IMG/VR virus record: IMGVR_UViG_3300031951_000083
Coordinates: 22,340-86,339 of that record
Strand: one strand, 5' to 3'
Length of the DNA stretch: 64,000 bases
Source of the DNA: a virus
Below the pieces are notes generated by a model. That model was given only the letters and a program-made list of their open reading frames with translations. It did no database searches and was not told where the DNA came from. Position numbers and translations under genes: made by a program. The first letter of the stretch is position 1, and each line of letters opens with the position of its first letter. Below, piece after piece: positions 56,534-64,000 of this stretch.

Positions 56534-59500
56534 TTAAGCATTTCTGTAATTATCCAACTCTTTTTCTAACTCCTCAATTCTTTGTTCCAACATAGCAATC
56601 TTATATGTATGCACAGTTGTGTAATCAACTTTTAATAAATTATCAGATCCTTCATATACAGCATATGGGAGGATATTTTGTACATGCTGCGCACCATATC
56701 CCCATTTAGTTGAACCATCTGGAAGGAAAATGTAATTAATAGCAGCAATTCCGTCTGCACTATTCAATGTAGAAAAAACACTTTTTTGGCGTAAGTCGGA
56801 TGATTCAAAGAATGATGTGGCTGTAATGGAGGATTGAGCAGTTATTGCTCCACTTGTTGCAATTCTAAGTCTCTCTGAATCATTCACATTTAACACAAGT
56901 GGATGATTAGTATATGAACCAAGCCAAACTTCATTTTGCCTTACACTACCCCCACCCCAAGCCGCAATACCAAACCCAATTTCTGCACCGCCTGTTGTTC
57001 TTGCGATTGCGTTAAAGCCTGCGTAGTTGAAAGAGTTCCCTGTTGCATTGTTTTGAGAAGTTATCAATGTTCCACTTCCTTGGTCTACTCTTACATGAAG
57101 ATTAAATGCAGGCGATGTGCCTATTCCCACATTACCGTTTTCATTTATCATCATTCGAGTAATAGAGCCAACTCCATAGTTATTCGTTGTGGCAAAATAC
57201 ATTCGTGTACCATATGAACCCGAACCTTGCGAATAAATACCTGCTTGAGCTGAGCCTGCTGATGCACCCCCTGCACTAAAAGTTATACCTGTTGCGAATC
57301 CATTCGTAGCTTGTCCGCTTAAATAGATACCGTAAGGAGAAGTGCCAGGAGTAGTTGAATTAAATGAATTTTCATAACTAACATCTAATGCTGAATATGG
57401 TGTAGTGTTTAAAATGCCTACATTTCCATTTGGAACTATTGTAAGCGCATTTATAGGTAGAGTGCCGCCATGATTGTTTACAACAAATCTTAACCAAGTG
57501 CCTGTAGTTGAATTGAACGAATTGCCACCTTGTATATACGAAAGAAATGTACTAGTTCCATAGGACATTATATTTTCAAAAAGTGGCGAAGCAAAAGTTC
57601 CACTTGAAACATTTGGCTTATAAATAGTAGAATTACTACCTAATAATAATGTATTTGTGAAAGTGACTACACCTGAATTTGCAATAGTTAGTCTTGTGGA
57701 ATAGTCAGTCATAAATTCAAGACTGCTTCCATTGATACTTAGTTTCTGATAGCTACCAACAAAAGTGTTATCTACACCGTGAATAGTAGAACCTCCGTTA
57801 CCAAAAGAGCCGCCATTATCTATTCTTAATCCAAATGATGAACCACCAAATGCAGCAGTTGTACCATTAGATAAATTAGATGCATGAAGCCTATAAGAAG
57901 GAGTCCCTGTACCAATGCCCAAATTACCATCAAGCATTGTATATCTCATAACAGAAGAAACCCTTTGAACTCTAAAACCGTTAGTAACACCACTCATCCC
58001 TACTATAAGTATATCTGCATCTGCAGAATTTGCCGCAGTTATACCTACAGTATGAGCCGTTGAAGTAACACCAAAAGCTGCCGTACCATTTACATGTAAT
58101 GTATTACCAGGACTTGCAATACCAATACCTACGTTGCCATTTGGGAAAACAGTATTCAAATTACTTCTATACCATGTTTGAATTACCGCACCTGCTTGAC
58201 TTCTCAATTCCATTCTTCCATCAACAGCATTGTCAACAGATAGGTAATAACCATCCACATTATTTGACTGCATTAAATGAAGCAATGGAGTGCCAATACC
58301 ACCACTTGCTATAAAGCGTGAATTTCCTTGTGCTGTTACCGATGATGAAAACGTAGCTGCGCCTGTGGTTGCAATCGTCAGTCTTTTTGTAGCTGAACCA
58401 CCTGCAGCGAAGAATATTTCACCTTCAGAAAATAGTCCAAATGAATAATCTGTACTACTACCACCGATGATATAGTTATATGTTGAAACAATACCCCTTT
58501 GAGCAGAAGCCGTATTGAAACCTAAATAGGTATTTTGCATTGTTGTTATTCCCGTCAACGTTCCACCACTCAAAGGTAGATATGCTCCCAATGAAGACGT
58601 TGTGGCATATGTATTGGAATCTACAGAACCATCTGCTTTCAAGAATTGTGTTGATGTACCACCTGATTTTATAAATGAGTTTGCTGTAAAATTACCACCT
58701 CCAGATAAAGTGGCTATTTGGCTAGCACCATCATAAAAAGCAAAACCTTGACCAAACGCAGAACGAATAATTAAACCTCCAAGAGCACTATCTCTTTGTA
58801 TTCCTACACTCTGGTTTAAGTTTCCATTACCTATTAAAATTCTTTGACTGGGCTGGTCTATGTCAATATTCATTTGACTACCAAAGTTTATAGGAGCTGA
58901 TATTCTAACCCCCATAATACCGTCACTAGACATAATGTTTAGTGTATTTCGTACTGTCACAGCACCAGTAACTGTACCACCACTCAAAGGAAGATATCCT
59001 GTACTATCAAATACCCAAGCACTACCATTATATCTAAGATTACCTACAGATAGAGTTGGTAAAGCTGCTCCTCTTAAGCCAACAACAGTGGTTGAAAGGC
59101 TGTTTGGAGATGAGTTTACATCTCCTGTCAAAGCGCCACCTTTTATCACCCAAGCCGAACCATTATCAAAATACTCTATTCCATTATCTGTAGCATAGTA
59201 GTTTCTACCATTTGTACCAGCAGCTGGTCTAGCTGATAAAATACCAAATTGAATTCTTGTATCAAAAGCAGTGTTCCAATTGGTTGAAGAAGATATAAAT
59301 GAATCTCCAATAGCAGATCCGTTCCATACACCAGTTGTAATTGTACCAAGAGTGGTAATGGAAGATTGACCAATATAAGTTGATGCAATATCAATTGTAG
59401 TACCACCAGTTACAGCGATTCTATTTAATGTTCCTGTAACAGATGTAATATAACCAGCACCATTGGTAAGCTGATTTGTATTCGTAGGAATAGTGATAAC

Positions 59501-60508
59501 ACCTGTAGTACTGTTGTACGCACCACTACCTGCAACAAATGATAAAGCTGCTCTAGCCCGTGCATCTGTGAAAAACAGTTGAGAAGGTCTACCAGGAATA
59601 GTTCCCGCACCTTCAGATATATCACCAGTCACTAAATTTATAGCTCCTGTATATCCATTTACAGAAACAACAGAATCTGTGTTATCCACCTTTCCCCAAA
59701 CAGTACCGTTACTAATTACCCAGTCACCAACCTGCCATTCTGTAATACCATCAATATTTGTATTACCAGGAACATTAACGATGTAGTATTTACCTTTATT
59801 TCCAACTGCGGTTGGTATAGTGGGAGTATTTGTACTTGCATTCCAAAAGTCAACAAATACAACACCACCCATTAATCCATTAATCTGGTTTTGTAACTTA
59901 CCAAAAGCAGCCAAAAGTGAATCAGTTGCTAATACAGTTCCACCAGTGACATTCAATCCTGTAAGAGGAGTGTTAAGTACTCTGTTTTCTGTAAAATATA
60001 AAAAGCCTGGATTTTCTGCAACAGCAGCTGTATCTAATGTCTGCCAACTTTTATCTCCTCTCCAATATTGAGTGGTAGTACCTGCAGCAATTGCAGGTTC
60101 TTTACCATTAAATGTTGACCAATCAGCAGAACTTAACAAGCCTCTGTTCAAACTGCTTGCTGTAGGAATGTTAAAAGTATGTACACTGCCTACAGAAGAA
60201 ATGCCAAAATCAGTTCCTGTTGATCCTGTTGCAAATGTTTGAGAACTAGCAGTTAGCCCATTCAATGAAGCAATTGCTGCAGTGGAAAATTCTACAAGAT
60301 TACCATCTGCTATACCATCTCTAAACCAATACAACTTACCTACACCACCATCAATAATGTGTACAAATCTTGTTTGTACACGAAGAGCTGATGGGATGCT
60401 AGATAGGGCTTCCACAATAGATGAATATGGACCAGCATAACTATCCACCAACACTGGGTTAACAGGTTGTATTCCAAAAGGTAATTGTAAGCCTGGTACT
60501 AATGGCAT
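56534..60508 (-). CDS. tail fibre with C-terminal S74 intramolecular chaperone
   Basis: This 1324-aa protein has an N-terminal attachment region (MPLVPGLQLPFGIQPVNPVL), phage-fibre repeats (LNGLTASSQTFATGSTGTDF, LLSSADWSTFNGKEPAIAAG), many GNVGIGT..P...LHV units and a C-terminal Peptidase S74 chaperone of endosialidase. The self-cleavage dyad is S1237-D1238 with K1242 (SDLRQKSVFS), followed by GYGAQHVQNILPYAV and a coiled-coil end. It probably trimerises, cuts off its chaperone and contacts the host. Confidence 0.92.
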   Translation of the reverse strand: MPLVPGLQLPFGIQPVNPVLVDSYAGPYSSIVEALSSIPSALRVQTRFVHIIDGGVGKLYWFRDGIADGNLVEFSTAAIASLNGLTASSQTFATGSTGTDFGISSVGSVHTFNIPTASSLNRGLLSSADWSTFNGKEPAIAAGTTTQYWRGDKSWQTLDTAAVAENPGFLYFTENRVLNTPLTGLNVTGGTVLATDSLLAAFGKLQNQINGLMGGVVFVDFWNASTNTPTIPTAVGNKGKYYIVNVPGNTNIDGITEWQVGDWVISNGTVWGKVDNTDSVVSVNGYTGAINLVTGDISEGAGTIPGRPSQLFFTDARARAALSFVAGSGAYNSTTGVITIPTNTNQLTNGAGYITSVTGTLNRIAVTGGTTIDIASTYIGQSSITTLGTITTGVWNGSAIGDSFISSSTNWNTAFDTRIQFGILSARPAAGTNGRNYYATDNGIEYFDNGSAWVIKGGALTGDVNSSPNSLSTTVVGLRGAALPTLSVGNLRYNGSAWVFDSTGYLPLSGGTVTGAVTVRNTLNIMSSDGIMGVRISAPINFGSQMNIDIDQPSQRILIGNGNLNQSVGIQRDSALGGLIIRSAFGQGFAFYDGASQIATLSGGGNFTANSFIKSGGTSTQFLKADGSVDSNTYATTSSLGAYLPLSGGTLTGITTMQNTYLGFNTASAQRGIVSTYNYIIGGSSTDYSFGLFSEGEIFFAAGGSATKRLTIATTGAATFSSSVTAQGNSRFIASGGIGTPLLHLMQSNNVDGYYLSVDNAVDGRMELRSQAGAVIQTWYRSNLNTVFPNGNVGIGIASPGNTLHVNGTAAFGVTSTAHTVGITAANSADADILIVGMSGVTNGFRVQRVSSVMRYTMLDGNLGIGTGTPSYRLHASNLSNGTTAAFGGSSFGLRIDNGGSFGNGGSTIHGVDNTFVGSYQKLSINGSSLEFMTDYSTRLTIANSGVVTFTNTLLLGSNSTIYKPNVSSGTFASPLFENIMSYGTSTFLSYIQGGNSFNSTTGTWLRFVVNNHGGTLPINALTIVPNGNVGILNTTPYSALDVSYENSFNSTTPGTSPYGIYLSGQATNGFATGITFSAGGASAGSAQAGIYSQGSGSYGTRMYFATTNNYGVGSITRMMINENGNVGIGTSPAFNLHVRVDQGSGTLITSQNNATGNSFNYAGFNAIARTTGGAEIGFGIAAWGGGSVRQNEVWLGSYTNHPLVLNVNDSERLRIATSGAITAQSSITATSFFESSDLRQKSVFSTLNSADGIAAINYIFLPDGSTKWGYGAQHVQNILPYAVYEGSDNLLKVDYTTVHTYKIAMLEQRIEELEKELDNYRNA

Positions 60509-60518
60509 CTTTTATATA

Positions 60519-62252
60519 TTAAGTTGTGGTTATTTGATGTCTATGGTTGGATGAATATGGTGATCCAATGGTCATTTCATAAACATTGTACAACACGTTC
60601 ACACCACCACCATTTTGAACATTGAATTGACTTAGAATATATGAAGCAGTAATATTAGCATTCAAAGCATCTAAGTCAATTACTTGAGTGATTGATTTAA
60701 CAACTGGAACTGTTGCAGGCATAGCTGCAACAAATTTCACCAACGTACTACCTGTATTAAGGATGAATGGATTTGAACCATCTGTAAAAATAAATGATGA
60801 TAGAGCTCTCACTTCTGCAGAGTTTGTAACAGAAGCAGCAACTGGACCATAGAATATAATGTTGCGGAATATAATACCGTAAACAGAATTTGCAAATGAT
60901 CCTGTAGTTGCATTGTAAGCATCATACACTAACACTCTATATGTTACAGATGTTATATTGTTGGCTGTAGACTGTGCATCTGGTAAAGATGTAAAGCTAC
61001 CACCAGCAGCTCCTAAGGACACAACACTTCCTAGGTTTGTATATCCACCACCATTTACAGAAACTTGAAACTGATAACCACTAATTGGTACCAAAGAAGA
61101 GTTTCTGGAGGTAGAACCTTGAAGTGTAGAAGATGTATTACCAATCTCTCTCTTAGTATTTGTTTCAATTGCAGGATATGCAAAAGCAACAGCAGGAGCA
61201 GAGAAACTGATACTTGGAGCCACATAAGATTGAGGTGTAACATTGAAAGTTGCAGTTGATGAAGCACCAGCTGTATCAGTTACAACATATTGATACTGAT
61301 ATGCTAAGACGTTGTTACCTGCAGCGTTTGTAGCTCCTGAGAATGGAATAGGGTCTGTGAAAGCATGTGTAAAGCTTGACGGAGTGATTGTGCTTGTACT
61401 CAAAACTGTCCAAGTAACATCACCCTGTCTTCTGTAGGAAAGAACAGCACTTGCCACAGTCGCACCAATAGAGTTGATTGTGTAAGAGAAGTTCAATATG
61501 TTGCTGATGGCAGTTTGATTAAACTGAACTACAGTTGGAGAAGACAAACTTACAGTTGGATTAAGTGGTTCTCTAGCAATCAGATTCATCACTTCTTCAG
61601 AAGTTAATCCTGCTGATGGAATGATGTCTCCATTTCCATATCTACCAAGAGTCTTTATACCACTCAAGCTTACAAGAATATTATCTACAAATAAATTTCC
61701 TACAGTGGAACCCGATGTACCCGAACTACCTGCAGAACCATCTGTTCCAGACGTTCCTGAGCTACCTGCAGATCCAGTTTCTCCTGAACTACCTGAACTA
61801 CCACTTGATCCGCTAGTACCGTCAGTTCCTGAACTTCCGCTAGATCCTGATGTTCCTGATGAACCACTAGATCCTGAGGAGCCAGAACTTCCACTAGAAC
61901 CAGAGGTAGCAGAAGCACCAGACGCAAAGAAAGCTTCAATTTTCTCAAAAGCTTCTTGGACTGTATCACCTGTATTGATCTTTGTGTAAATGAGGTTTCC
62001 TCCCTCATAAAACACACAGTTAGAATCTAGAATAATAGGACATGCATCTCCACCACAAAGAACTGGTGTAGGAGACACGCATGTTGAGCAAGTGTTATTA
62101 AATGAGTATAGCCTTGAGAGAAAGGATGATCCTTGTGTCTCAGGGCTAGTCTCTAAGGGTACGTTTGGGATAATAACTGGTTCAGGTGTACTACATGCAC
62201 CAGAAACTCCTGACGTACCATCATAGTTCAATATGGATGGTAATACGTTCAT
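60519..62252 (-). CDS. collagen-like virion protein
   Basis: This 577-aa protein has a Cys-containing head (CSTCVSPTPVLCGGDACPII), a YTKINTGDTVQEAFEKIEAF helix shared with the next gene, a G-x-x repeat of Gly/Ser/Thr near residues 93-180, and a beta-rich tail with Ig-like strands. The G-x-x repeat predicts a triple helix; a long fibre or head fibre is likely. Confidence 0.8.
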   Translation of the reverse strand: MNVLPSILNYDGTSGVSGACSTPEPVIIPNVPLETSPETQGSSFLSRLYSFNNTCSTCVSPTPVLCGGDACPIILDSNCVFYEGGNLIYTKINTGDTVQEAFEKIEAFFASGASATSGSSGSSGSSGSSGSSGTSGSSGSSGTDGTSGSSGSSGSSGETGSAGSSGTSGTDGSAGSSGTSGSTVGNLFVDNILVSLSGIKTLGRYGNGDIIPSAGLTSEEVMNLIAREPLNPTVSLSSPTVVQFNQTAISNILNFSYTINSIGATVASAVLSYRRQGDVTWTVLSTSTITPSSFTHAFTDPIPFSGATNAAGNNVLAYQYQYVVTDTAGASSTATFNVTPQSYVAPSISFSAPAVAFAYPAIETNTKREIGNTSSTLQGSTSRNSSLVPISGYQFQVSVNGGGYTNLGSVVSLGAAGGSFTSLPDAQSTANNITSVTYRVLVYDAYNATTGSFANSVYGIIFRNIIFYGPVAASVTNSAEVRALSSFIFTDGSNPFILNTGSTLVKFVAAMPATVPVVKSITQVIDLDALNANITASYILSQFNVQNGGGVNVLYNVYEMTIGSPYSSNHRHQITTT

Positions 62253-62260
62253 TTCAATGA

Positions 62261-62656
62261 TTAATGTACGATTTTCAATACATCATCTGTACGATAAACT
62301 TGACCAACAAGCAAACCATTAGTAATAGCGTCATTGTTGTCTAGATACTCAGGAGCACCTGTGTAGTCTACAGATAGGAGAATTCTCCAGTCAAGTGCGC
62401 CCGTACCAGTAGTTTGTGCGTAGTATAAATTGGTTGCACCACCTGTTCGTGTATAAAGTTGGCCAAGATATATGGCTGCAGCAGTGGGGGCACCTGTTCC
62501 AGATTTGGGAACGAGGTTGTCATTAATCTTACCAAGAGCAACCTCCAGAGAATCAAGAGGATTTACGTCAATATTGGTAAGGTATTCACCATTGTAAAGA
62601 ACACATACAGCATTCTCATAAGTGGCGCAAGTTGGGCAAATTGAAGCAGTACGCAT
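62261..62656 (-). CDS. virion protein related to the head of the collagen-like protein
   Basis: This 131-aa protein has ICPTCATYENAVCVLYNGEY, LTNIDVNPLDSLEVALGKIN, then a beta segment. The Cys pairs and the helix after YNGEYLTNI parallel the head of the 577-aa neighbour, suggesting both attach to the same virion site. Confidence 0.65.
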   Translation of the reverse strand: MRTASICPTCATYENAVCVLYNGEYLTNIDVNPLDSLEVALGKINDNLVPKSGTGAPTAAAIYLGQLYTRTGGATNLYYAQTTGTGALDWRILLSVDYTGAPEYLDNNDAITNGLLVGQVYRTDDVLKIVH

Positions 62657-62661
62657 GTTTG

Positions 62662-62692
62662 CGAAATTAATTGTTAGTGATGTATTTTCAAT
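62662..62692 (-). promoter_or_regulatory. late-region promoter
   Basis: On the minus strand ATTG, 19 nt, TAATTTCG (plus 62662-62669), 5 nt before the ATG at 62656. The -7 variant TAATTTCG is the same as at 52874. Confidence 0.6.
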
Positions 62693-62726
62693 GAGTTATG
62701 AATAAAAAGCTGACATAATATAGCTA

Positions 62727-64000
62727 TCATCGCCTGCTTTCTTTCTGTATTGTAACGTCAAATTCCTTAGCAAATTCAGCATCTATGATAGCTCCATAAG
62801 TGAACAGTGACTTAGTGACAGGGAACATCTTACCCAAATTCTTAATGGGTTGTGCTTTCTTCCTCACCTGCTCAGGAGTGAGTTCAGGATTAGACGTATC
62901 TATTCCTGTCATTTCCATAGTGATATGACTGATGAATCTAGAAATGTCACCAAAGATACCCATGGCTGGGAAGGCAGAACCACTCAAAATCTTCTGAAAC
63001 TCAGCAGGATTGTAGAAGAATGATAATTCACCAATGAACTTGTCAATCACTCTTTGGGCATATCTGTGGAAGTTCTTGTCAGCTCTATCATCATCATCGT
63101 CAGGCGCTGCAAATCCAAGAGCAAACATGGCACCAAACATAGACAGGAGGATTGTAAGTTCCTTGATCTGATTTCTAAGATTGGTTCTAATCATGTCAAT
63201 AAAGTCCTCTCTGCTCATCTCCAATGGTTTGCCTGTACGTTTCTCGTATTGTTCAGCAAACTCCTCGTACATCTTGTCCAGCTTTGCAAGACCATCATCA
63301 TTTACAGATAGAACATCAGTGATGTCTTTAGCAGTCTTGACAATATTCAAAGAGAGAAACATTGCAAAGAGTCTGATTCTACCAATGTCATACTTCTCAC
63401 CAGTTGTCAATCCATCATCTCCAATTTCTACAGAGAAATCATCACTCACCTTTCTGAACTCACCAAAGCGTGTGTCTACCAGTTTAGGGATCCAGTTCTT
63501 GAATATCATCATGGACTTGGTCCAGATGTTCATTCCCATACGGTTTATGTCAGCATCAGCCAGGTTACCTGTAGCATTTCTGGAAATACGTCTGGTCAAA
63601 TTGGTCAGACGCTGTAATTCCTGAATATTTGATAGGTCAAGACCAGGGATTACAAGCTTACCGTTCTCCAGTTTTTTGATAGAATTGATTGATCTGGTCC
63701 TCTTGAGCTCATCAATTTCAGCTTCAATCTTGGGGCCCAGCTCTCTATATCTGCTTGCAGATGCATATCTATCCTTATACTTGTTCTTGACAAACTCACG
63801 GATGCTCACAATCTTACCATCTTCCACCATCATGTTATCTAACAGGGTAAGGAATATGGATTTCTCAATGTGCTGTTCTGGCTGTCTCATGAACACCATC
63901 AGCATATCAGAGAAATTTGCTCTAGTGAGCGTGGTTAAACCAGCCTCCTGAAGCTTGTCATATGTAGGATCATCTTTGAGAGGCATAAAGTTGTTGATCA
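62727..64000 (-). CDS. large virion-associated protein, N-terminus outside the window
   Basis: The frame stays open from 62727 to the right edge; codons upstream of the Met at 63986 (..INNF) contain no stop, so this is most likely the C-terminal 420+ residues of a larger protein. It is helical and charged (EIDELKRTRSINSIKKLENG), with one hydrophobic stretch (ELTILLSMFGAMFALGFAAP) followed by DDDDDR, and ends PIKNLGKMFPVTKSLFTYGA. The pattern recalls C-terminal domains of large polyvalent phage proteins that are injected or internal; this is an impression, not a match. Confidence 0.65.
   Translation of the reverse strand, partial: INNFMPLKDDPTYDKLQEAGLTTLTRANFSDMLMVFMRQPEQHIEKSIFLTLLDNMMVEDGKIVSIREFVKNKYKDRYASASRYRELGPKIEAEIDELKRTRSINSIKKLENGKLVIPGLDLSNIQELQRLTNLTRRISRNATGNLADADINRMGMNIWTKSMMIFKNWIPKLVDTRFGEFRKVSDDFSVEIGDDGLTTGEKYDIGRIRLFAMFLSLNIVKTAKDITDVLSVNDDGLAKLDKMYEEFAEQYEKRTGKPLEMSREDFIDMIRTNLRNQIKELTILLSMFGAMFALGFAAPDDDDDRADKNFHRYAQRVIDKFIGELSFFYNPAEFQKILSGSAFPAMGIFGDISRFISHITMEMTGIDTSNPELTPEQVRKKAQPIKNLGKMFPVTKSLFTYGAIIDAEFAKEFDVTIQKESRR

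Noticed and set aside
61700-61900. CRISPR-like array in the short repeats
   Set aside because: The repeats are codon-phased Gly-Ser-Ser units of a collagen-like protein without spacers; no other array was seen.
61621-61989. Plus-strand Pro/Glu/Val-rich frame of 122 codons
   Set aside because: It is the antisense shadow of the Gly/Ser collagen-like repeat of the 577-aa virion protein.
1-64000. Integrated prophage or insertion sequence
   Set aside because: No integrase, transposase, att-like duplication or bacterial flanking genes were found; the whole window reads as phage.

Overview
The window is a 64 kb piece of a large tailed double-stranded DNA phage whose host is almost certainly a member of the Bacteroidota. 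Two observations support that host. Several genes are preceded by the Bacteroidota promoter form (a TTTG-like -33 box, 19-20 nt, then TAnnTTTG), and starts are preceded by A-rich leaders rather than Shine-Dalgarno sites. The standard code is used: TAA, TAG and TGA all terminate genes, often in ATGA overlaps. The window cuts a gene at each end, so the genome is larger than 64 kb.

Layout. (1) 1-1.16 kb: leftward genes, including a HU/IHF-like protein. (2) 1.17-1.57 kb: divergent intergenic region with a promoter, two near-identical inverted repeats and a parS-like palindrome. (3) 1.6-9.5 kb: rightward small accessory genes, including two expanded paralogue families and one gene broken by a frameshift. 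(4) 9.55-11.6 kb: an RNA island with a tmRNA gene encoding an unusually long (26-residue) tag, at least five structured RNA segments, and a tRNA-Leu-like gene. A further structured RNA lies at 3.06-3.43 kb. (5) 11.6-16.9 kb: closely packed small hypothetical genes. (6) 17.1-27.7 kb: replication block with family B DNA polymerase, probable helicase loader, DnaB-like helicase, SF2 helicase, Sak4-like ATPase, probable SSB, DnaG-like primase and a uracil-DNA glycosylase homologue that lacks the catalytic aspartate. (7) 28.4-42.9 kb: rIIA/rIIB-like pair, Endo VII and HNH nucleases, PD-(D/E)XK nuclease, B12-dependent ribonucleotide reductase, RecA, dUTPase, GroES-like co-chaperonin and two glycosyltransferases, closed by a bidirectional terminator. 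(8) 42.9-64 kb: leftward late region with very basic Lys/Gly-rich proteins, a ferritin-like protein, LRR and Thr-rich proteins, a lysis group (amidase, holin candidates, spanin candidate), an S74-chaperone tail fibre of 1324 aa and collagen-like proteins. A large two-domain glycosyltransferase (52.9-55 kb) faces the opposite way under its own promoter.

How it works together: the early/middle genes supply a near-complete replisome, recombination functions and nucleotide metabolism (RNR, dUTPase). The RNA island may act on host translation or contribute RNA-only structures. The late genes build host-recognition appendages and lyse the cell, and several glycosyltransferases could modify virion proteins or host surface glycans. 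The strongest candidates for something undescribed are the RNA island, the tandem GLC.W paralogue family, and the two-domain Cys-finger glycosyltransferase.
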